64,000 nt of DNA from WTGU01 sp965242855 (GTDB lineage: Bacteria > Pseudomonadota > Alphaproteobacteria > UBA828), in NCBI GenBank assembly GCA_965242855.1, contig OZ251509.1, positions 2,790,001-2,854,000 on the forward strand, in the 5' to 3' direction. Positions 59,253 to 64,000 of this stretch are shown here, piece by piece; the first letter of the stretch is position 1; every line of letters begins with the position of its first letter. The translations under genes and the position numbers were made by a program. The notes under the pieces were generated by a model. It was given only the letters and a program-made list of their open reading frames with translations. It had not been told where the DNA came from and ran no database searches.

Positions 59253-59471
59253 ATGCACGGCCTCATGCGACAATTTGCGAAGGTAAGGGGTATGAGCGCC
59301 GACCGGGACGAGGACGCGACTTGGGCGCTCGCGGAATACCTGCGGTTGGGATTGCCGGCGGGCGACCCGGACGGGCTGGAAGCGCCCGCGCGGCCGGCCA
59401 CCCGGATGGTGCAGGTGCAAGACCGGCTGTGCCGCAACATGCGCGAAGGCGACACCCCGGATTCGGCGTAA
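59253..59471 (+). CDS. Small hypothetical protein after tRNA-Ala
   Basis: A 72-codon frame beginning 15 bases beyond the tRNA 3' end, with CGGAG ahead of the ATG; a second start at 59292 would give 59 residues. The product is acidic and probably helical (ATWALAEYLRLGLPAGDPDG). I do not recognise a family. It could be real, or the residue of an inserted element. Confidence 0.3.
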   Translation: MHGLMRQFAKVRGMSADRDEDATWALAEYLRLGLPAGDPDGLEAPARPATRMVQVQDRLCRNMREGDTPDSA

Positions 59472-59581
59472 GTGCACTGGCGGGCAGGGGGCCGCTGCCA
59501 CAACCACGGCGAGGCGCTTGACGAAGACGCGGACGCGCAGCTGTGCGCGCTCCGTCGGGCGGTGAACGCCGGCGTCGCCAA

Positions 59582-59624
59582 CCCGTTGCGGTAGCGGCAA
59601 ACCGACTCGCGATACCGCAACGGG
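59582..59624. repeat. 12-base perfect inverted repeat
   Basis: CCCGTTGCGGTA at 59582-59593 is mirrored by TACCGCAACGGG at 59613-59624, with 19 bases between. It could form a hairpin in RNA or be a recombination or protein-binding site. No T-run follows on either strand, so it is not a typical terminator. Confidence 0.6.
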
Positions 59625-59829
59625 ACCGACGGCGCGGCCGCTTCGAGGCCGGGGCATCGAGGCTGTTGGAGCGCCCTGTCGGCGCTGAACGAGACGATCA
59701 CGCGGCACCGGCGCGGCCGGCTCCTCCCGTCCGGGCGGGCCAGGCCGGACGCGGCCGCTTCAAGGCAAATGGTGGTGGCTGTGGCGTTGGCGCCGGCAAT
59801 GATGAGGCTGGCTGTCTCGAATGCAGTCA

Positions 59830-60010
59830 TGGCGCGGGCCCACGGAAGCAGCTTGGTGAGCGCGACAGTGAGGCCGGTATTGGCAACGACGATCCCGATG
59901 GCGACCTTGAGCATCCGGGTTTCGGGGCGCGCGGTGTCCGCCTTTCCCCTTCCCGGATACGCCCACAGCTTCCCGAAAACCGTTGCAACCCAAGGGGGGA
60001 GGCGCTGAAA
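59830..60010 (-). pseudogene. Decayed 3' end of a DUF1640-like anchored coiled-coil gene
   Basis: On the minus strand this stretch encodes ADTARPETRMLKVAIGIV followed by ANTGLTVALTKLLP: a short linker and a C-terminal transmembrane helix as in DUF1640-like coiled-coil proteins. The upstream coiled coil is not in frame and no start is present. The stop is also lost, so the frame runs into MTAFETASLIIAGANATATT, which looks like the start of another decayed membrane gene. Boundaries are approximate. Confidence 0.35.
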
Positions 60011-60133
60011 ACGGCCCTTGAGCGTCGCGCCTGCCCCATGCTCGGGGAAACGGTTCCCCGACGAGCGACATGACGCTTGCTGCGGGACCGTGCCGGCGCC
60101 GGATTGCCAATCGCGCGTCCGGCCCCGCCTTCG

Positions 60134-61066
60134 TCAGACCACGCCGCGAGCGGCAAGGTGGCGGCGCATGGCGGCGACCCGATTCGCGTCCAGCGGGTGC
60201 GTGCTCATGAACTCCGGAAGCCTTCGGCGGCCAGCATGCCGCGCCATCGCCTCCCAGAAGCGGAGCGCCTCCGGCGCGGCGTAGTCGCCGCCGATCATGA
60301 AGTCGATGCCGAGCCGGTCCGCCTCGTATTCGTGCTGGCGAGAATAAGGAAGGAGGATGCCGAACGTCACGCCGGCACCGAGCACGGCGGCGATCTCGTC
60401 GGCGTAAGCGTCGTCGGACCGGGACAAGGCGGCGGCGACGACGGTGACGCCGGCTTGGGAAAGCATCTGCTGGCTGAACCGCTCGGCGGCATGGCGGGCG
60501 ACCACGTGGCCGACCTCGTGCCCCATCACGGTCGCGACCTGGTCGTCGTTCTCCATGATGTCGAGAATGCCGGCGTAGAAACCGACCTTGCCGCCGGGCA
60601 TGACCCAGGCGTTGACCTGATCGTCGCGGAAGGCCACGAACTCCCATCGATGGCGGTCCAGGCCGCTGTCGGGATATTGCCGCAGAGCGGCCGCGACGAT
60701 TCGCTGCCCGACCCTCCGCAAGCGCGCATCCGCATAGCGCGGAGTCCGAGCCAGGACCTGGCGCCAGACGCCGGCGGCGAGCGCCGCCAGCTGTCCGTCG
60801 GAGACCAGCATCATCTGCCTGCGGCCCAACGCCGCGTTCGTCTGGCAGCCGGAAAGGCCGGCACCGGCGAAGGCGACGACGGCTCCCGACGCGAGGCCGG
60901 AAACGATCTGGCGCCGCGTCAGCGCGACAGGCGCCGGCGGACGGGCCCGCGCGGGCGGGAGGCGGTGACCGCCGCCGCCATTTCCACCGTCGCCTGCTCG
61001 GCCGCTCCCGCTTCCGCCGTCGCCCGTTCGGCGCTCGCCCGTATCGGCGTCATCTTGCTTCGCCAT
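60134..61066 (-). CDS. M48-family zinc metalloprotease lipoprotein
   Basis: A 310-residue peptidase of the LoiP/Oma1-like M48C group. The zinc site HEVGH (H183, E184, H187) is followed by the glutamate ligand in EYEADRLG. The N-terminus has a basic Gly-rich stretch, a twin-arginine-like TRRQIVSG (50-57), a hydrophobic segment and a lipobox (LSGC, Cys74), suggesting a lipoprotein, perhaps Tat-exported. GGAGGCAGGAAGGG precedes the ATG at 61066. A role in envelope protein quality control is inferred from the family. Confidence 0.88.
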   Translation of the reverse strand: MAKQDDADTGERRTGDGGSGSGRAGDGGNGGGGHRLPPARARPPAPVALTRRQIVSGLASGAVVAFAGAGLSGCQTNAALGRRQMMLVSDGQLAALAAGVWRQVLARTPRYADARLRRVGQRIVAAALRQYPDSGLDRHRWEFVAFRDDQVNAWVMPGGKVGFYAGILDIMENDDQVATVMGHEVGHVVARHAAERFSQQMLSQAGVTVVAAALSRSDDAYADEIAAVLGAGVTFGILLPYSRQHEYEADRLGIDFMIGGDYAAPEALRFWEAMARHAGRRRLPEFMSTHPLDANRVAAMRRHLAARGVV

Positions 61067-61360
61067 CCCTTCCTGCCTCCCGTTGCGGCCCGTCGGTCGC
61101 ACGACCTTCGGAGAGCCGCGCCTATCTTTCATGTCCCATGCCCGGGAGCCAAGGCGACGCTACCTGCGGCCCGGCGCCTCGCCCCGGCTCCCTGAAACGG
61201 CGCCCTGCGCTCCCGCCGGCAAGCGCGACGATGGCGGCATCCATGGGCGCATGACGGACGGTGGCGCCGGGTCGGGCGACCCGGTAGGTTGCCGCTCGTT
61301 CCCACCCGCTCCCGCTTCCCGCGCGGGGCGGCCGTCGGGACGAACGAGAGGAGACGATTC

Positions 61361-62062
61361 GTGGCGGCACCCCTTGCACCCCAACTGGTCGTCGATGCCC
61401 GGATGCTCTATTTCTGCTGGGTGCCCGAGGATCCGGCCGCCGCCGCGGCGTTGCTGCCCGCGGGCTTGGCTCCGGCGGAGAACCGGGCGGTCTTCCTCAA
61501 CCAATATGTCGTCGACGGCGACGAGCAGACCTCGCATTTCGGCGCCTATTCGCTCACTTACGCCGGGGTCGACCTCGCGGGCCTCGACCTCGACGACGGG
61601 ACGCCGGGCCGCTGGTGGAGCCACTACCTGAACTCCAACCCGGTGATGCGGGAATACGCCACGGCGCGGGGCGTTCCGGCGGCGCCCGGCCGCACGACGC
61701 TGGCGCTGGAGGGGGATCGTCTCACCGCGACCACGTTCGTGGACGACCGGCCCATCATCCGCAGCACCGCGCGCGCGGGCATCGGGGTCGCGGATATCGC
61801 CCGCGGCCACCTGCGATACGTCACGGCCGTCGGTGGCCGGCTCATGAGCGGCAACTACGCCTATATCGGCGCGCTCGCCGAGGGCTTCGAGCTGCTGTCT
61901 CTGGAATTCCTGGCCCCGGAGCATTCGTGCTACGCGCTCCGGCCCAAGGAGCCGCTCGAGGTCACCTTCGGCTTCTACGCGCCGCGCGCGTCGTTCTGCT
62001 ATCCGGGCGGGGAGGGGCCGCTCCACCCGGCCGACGCCGCCCGGCCTCAGCGCCCTTCGTAA
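61361..62062 (+). CDS. Acetoacetate-decarboxylase-superfamily protein
   Basis: A 233-residue protein of the acetoacetate decarboxylase (ADC) fold. It opens LVVDARMLYFCWVPEDPAAA and contains FLNQYVVDGDEQTSHFGAYS and GRLMSGNYAYIGAL, resembling ADC-like proteins of unknown substrate. The catalytic lysine of genuine acetoacetate decarboxylase is not recognisable, so the reaction is unknown. The GTG at 61361 is chosen because GAGAGGAGAC lies seven bases upstream. It converges on mlaA with a 16-base overlap. Confidence 0.7.
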   Translation: MAAPLAPQLVVDARMLYFCWVPEDPAAAAALLPAGLAPAENRAVFLNQYVVDGDEQTSHFGAYSLTYAGVDLAGLDLDDGTPGRWWSHYLNSNPVMREYATARGVPAAPGRTTLALEGDRLTATTFVDDRPIIRSTARAGIGVADIARGHLRYVTAVGGRLMSGNYAYIGALAEGFELLSLEFLAPEHSCYALRPKEPLEVTFGFYAPRASFCYPGGEGPLHPADAARPQRPS

Positions 62063-62925
62063 CCCGGGCAGACCGCCTCGCCCGCCCGCGCGCATCCGCC
62101 GGCGATCTCGCGCTGGCGCCGTTGGTAGGTCCAGGCGCGGACCGCCTCGTAATGGTCGGCGGCGTGTTCGACCAGGAAGTCCACCGGGTCGATGACCTCC
62201 TCGCGGCGCACGACGCCTTCACCCAGGGCGAGCGAGAGCCGGGGGACATCGGCGAGCAGGTGCGTGCGCGGATCGAGGAGGCCGTCGACGCCGAAGCCCA
62301 GCGCGTCGCGCGCCGAAGACGGGCCGAAGACGGGCAGCACGACGTAGAAGCCGTCGCCCACGCCGTAGCGGTGAAGCGTCTGGCCGAAATCGGCGTCGTC
62401 CACCGCGAGCCCGAGCCCGGTCGCCACGTCGAACAGCCCGGCGACGCCGGCGATGCCGTTGACGAGGAAGCGCCCGACGCTCCTGGCCGCCCGCGTGAAA
62501 TCCCCTTGCAGGAGATGGTTCACGGCGACCACCGGCTCGGCCAGATTGGTGAAGGCGCGGCCGACCGCTCGCCGCGCCGGCGCCGGCGTCACGAAGCGAT
62601 AGACCCGCGCGAGCGGATCGAAGAAGACGTAGTCGAGCGCCCCGTTGGCGTAGAAGAAAACCCGGTTCACGCCCTCGAGCGGGTCGTCGTAGCCGTCGAC
62701 GCCGCCCTCGCGTGGCAGAACCGGCCAGTCCGACGGCCGCCGCTCGGGCGGCGGCACGCCGGCCACAGACGCCGGAGCAGCGCTCTCTCCCGCGCTCTCC
62801 GCCGCCGCGGCGGACCCGGCCTGCCCGGGCGCGAGTGCCGCGAGGAGCAGCGCCGCCAGCACCGCGAGCCCGTTCGGGAAACCGCGCGGCCGCCGGGGGT
62901 GAAAACCGGCTAGCGGCGCACGCAA
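62047..62925 (-). CDS. mlaA: MlaA/VacJ outer-membrane lipid-asymmetry protein
   Basis: A protein of up to 292 residues that removes phospholipids from the outer leaflet. Hallmarks: YDDPLEGVNRVFFYANGALDYVFFDP (about 78-103), RFLVNGIAGVAGLFDVA and the GVDGLLDPRTHLL helix. The N-terminus has a hydrophobic segment (AVLAALLLAALAPGQAGSA) without a clear lipobox cysteine. The start is uncertain: a TTG at 62925 overlaps the upstream stop by 16 bases. Partners mlaBCDEF are not in the window. Confidence 0.85.
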   Translation of the reverse strand: MRAPLAGFHPRRPRGFPNGLAVLAALLLAALAPGQAGSAAAAESAGESAAPASVAGVPPPERRPSDWPVLPREGGVDGYDDPLEGVNRVFFYANGALDYVFFDPLARVYRFVTPAPARRAVGRAFTNLAEPVVAVNHLLQGDFTRAARSVGRFLVNGIAGVAGLFDVATGLGLAVDDADFGQTLHRYGVGDGFYVVLPVFGPSSARDALGFGVDGLLDPRTHLLADVPRLSLALGEGVVRREEVIDPVDFLVEHAADHYEAVRAWTYQRRQREIAGGCARAGEAVCPGYEGR

Positions 62926-63776
62926 TTGCTGTAGGTTTCAGGCCGGCGATCGCGGAAGAACTGCCACGTGTCGCGGACCTCCCGGATCTGGTCGAGATCA
63001 AGCGTGGCGACCACCAGCTCGTCGTCTTCGTCGCCACCCTGCGCGAGGATCTCGCCGCGCGGATTGCAGAAGTAGCTCGATCCGTAGAAGACGTGATTAC
63101 CCAGGCTCGGCTCCGTGCCGACCCGGTTGTTGGTCCCGACGAAGATGCCGTTGGCGATCGCCGCGCCGACCTGTTCCAGGTTCCACAGGTGGTCGCTCAC
63201 GCCCTTGAAGGTCGCCGACGGGTTGAAGACGAGCTCGGCACCGCCCAGGGCCAGCGCCCGCCAGCCTTCGGGGAAGTGCCGGTCGTAGCAGATATAGACC
63301 CCGACCTTGCCGACGGCGGTGTCGAAGACCGGATAGCCGAGGTCGCCGTCGGCGAAGTAATGCTTCTCGTCGAAGCCCTCGATCTTCGGGATGTGGATCT
63401 TGCGGAACTTGCCGAGATACCGGCCGTCCGCGTCGATGACCGCCGCCGTGTTGTAGAACGCGCCGCCGCGGTCGCGCTCGTAAACCGGCGAGACGATCAC
63501 CATGCCGTGCCGCTTCGCCGCGTCGCGCATCGCCCGGGTGGTCGGCCCGTCCGGGACCGCCTCGGCGGCCGCGAACCACTTGTCGTCGATGGTCGCGGGA
63601 AAATAGGGCGCGGTGAAGACCTCCTGGAGCCCGAGCACCCGGACTCCCTGCCGCGCCGCGTCCTCGATCAACGGCAGATGCGCCGCGAGCATCCGCTCGC
63701 GGATCGCCTCGATCGATTCGGTCGCCGGGTCCCCCTTCAGGCTCATCTGGACGAGGGCCGCCTTGATCTCGCGCAT
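62910..63776 (-). CDS. Carbon-nitrogen hydrolase (nitrilase superfamily, ureidopropionase/carbamoylputrescine-like)
   Basis: A 288-residue amidase. The Glu-Lys-Cys triad is E52 (LGLQEVFTAP), K126 (KFRKIHIPK) and C163 (YICYDRHFPEG). The KIEGFDEKHYF and FYGSSYFCNPRGEI segments resemble beta-ureidopropionase and N-carbamoylputrescine amidase, which release ammonia and CO2 from N-carbamoyl compounds. A paralogue lies immediately upstream. With hyuAB and an M20 amidohydrolase in the window it may complete ring-opened hydantoin or pyrimidine breakdown; that is inference. Confidence 0.9.
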   Translation of the reverse strand: MREIKAALVQMSLKGDPATESIEAIRERMLAAHLPLIEDAARQGVRVLGLQEVFTAPYFPATIDDKWFAAAEAVPDGPTTRAMRDAAKRHGMVIVSPVYERDRGGAFYNTAAVIDADGRYLGKFRKIHIPKIEGFDEKHYFADGDLGYPVFDTAVGKVGVYICYDRHFPEGWRALALGGAELVFNPSATFKGVSDHLWNLEQVGAAIANGIFVGTNNRVGTEPSLGNHVFYGSSYFCNPRGEILAQGGDEDDELVVATLDLDQIREVRDTWQFFRDRRPETYSNCVRR

Positions 63777-63800
63777 GACGTGCCTCCTCTTCGCCGCCCG

Positions 63801-64000
63801 TCAGGCCTGCCAGGACGCGACCGCGCCGTAGGTGTCGGGCCGGCGGTCGCGGTAGAAGTGCCACGCCTCGCGCACTTCGCCGATCATGGCGAGATCGAGA
63901 TCGGCGGTGATCAGCGCGTCCCCGTCGCCCGGCCCCTGGGCCAGGATCTCGCCGCGCGGGTTGACGAAATAGCTCGAGCCGTAGAACTGGCCGTTGTTCC
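63801..64000 (-). CDS. Second nitrilase-family amidase, C-terminal part (cut by window)
   Basis: Reading from the window edge, the last 65 residues are visible: FYGSSYFVNPRGEILAQG, then MIGEVREAWHFYRDRRPDTY and a stop at 63801. This is clearly paralogous to the preceding amidase (FYGSSYFCNPRGEILAQG, FFRDRRPETY). The active-site residues lie outside the window. The two genes are 24 bases apart in the same direction and probably co-transcribed, a tandem duplication with likely substrate divergence. Confidence 0.88.
   Translation of the reverse strand, partial: NNGQFYGSSYFVNPRGEILAQGPGDGDALITADLDLAMIGEVREAWHFYRDRRPDTYGAVASWQA

Larger units (their letters stand above)
59239..60133. other. Remnant-rich region downstream of tRNA-Ala
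   Basis: Nearly 900 bases without a convincing intact gene. It contains a small + strand frame just after the tRNA, a perfect 12-base inverted repeat (59582-59593 / 59613-59624), and a decayed minus-strand membrane-protein fragment (59830-60010), each listed separately. Composition is less GC-rich than neighbouring housekeeping genes. No integrase or terminal repeat is recognisable. Confidence 0.55.

Overview
The window is very GC-rich DNA with almost no intergenic space. Its gene orders point to an alphaproteobacterium of Rhodospirillales type: hisB-hisH-hisA-hisF-hisE-hinT; trpF-trpB-trpA-accD-folC; and pyrF-lapA-ihfB-sppA-rpsA-cmk-aroA. DUF1244, a UbiK-like protein, a class I lysyl-tRNA synthetase and a BON lipoprotein fit that lineage. 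The assignment is inferred from content and synteny, not from a search. Several degraded genes suggest genome erosion or local sequence errors.

Layout. 1-9.6 kb (mostly +): rph (cut by the edge), rdgB, hemW, a convergent LpoA-like lipoprotein, then rsmI, yraN, a BON lipoprotein, a SirB1-type protein, gshB and comM. 9.6-14.6 kb (-): a histidine operon with a DUF2628 gene and an acetyltransferase inside it, ending in hinT. 14.8-17.1 kb: a porin that has lost its signal peptide, and znuA behind a Zur-like palindrome. 17.2-21.4 kb (-): DUF1244, ubiK, a RimJ-like acetyltransferase, tusA, an M16 peptidase and thrC. 21.5-25.4 kb (-): hyuA and hyuB (hydantoinase/oxoprolinase).

25.4-37.5 kb is the accessory part. 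It holds a lower-GC two-gene island (a ParB/Srx-domain protein and a restriction-endonuclease-like partner) with a vestigial duplicate of its own gene start, a quinone oxidoreductase, a palindromic repeat cluster, a solitary RecF/OLD-like ATPase, an M20 peptidase, an Asp/Glu/hydantoin-type racemase, an orphan Tat-exported binding protein, a TerB-like protein, a TauD-like dioxygenase, a phage-derived nuclease-like fragment and a TbpB-like surface lipoprotein.

37.8-47 kb: a DinG-like helicase, class I lysS, and a complete ABC importer (ATPase, two permeases, Tat-exported binding protein). 47-58.7 kb: trxA, folC-accD-trpABF, a wrecked pyrF, lapA, ihfB, sppA, rpsA, cmk and aroA. 58.7-64 kb: remnants around tRNA-Ala(GGC), an M48 lipoprotein peptidase, an acetoacetate-decarboxylase-like protein, mlaA and two tandem nitrilase-family amidases, the second cut by the window end.

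Functionally the window mixes housekeeping biosynthesis (His, Trp, Thr, shikimate, folate, glutathione) with scavenging of cyclic or carbamoylated nitrogen compounds (hyuAB, racemase, M20, nitrilases) and envelope functions. The best candidate for an undescribed system is the ParB/Srx plus nuclease-like pair at 25.4-27.6 kb.
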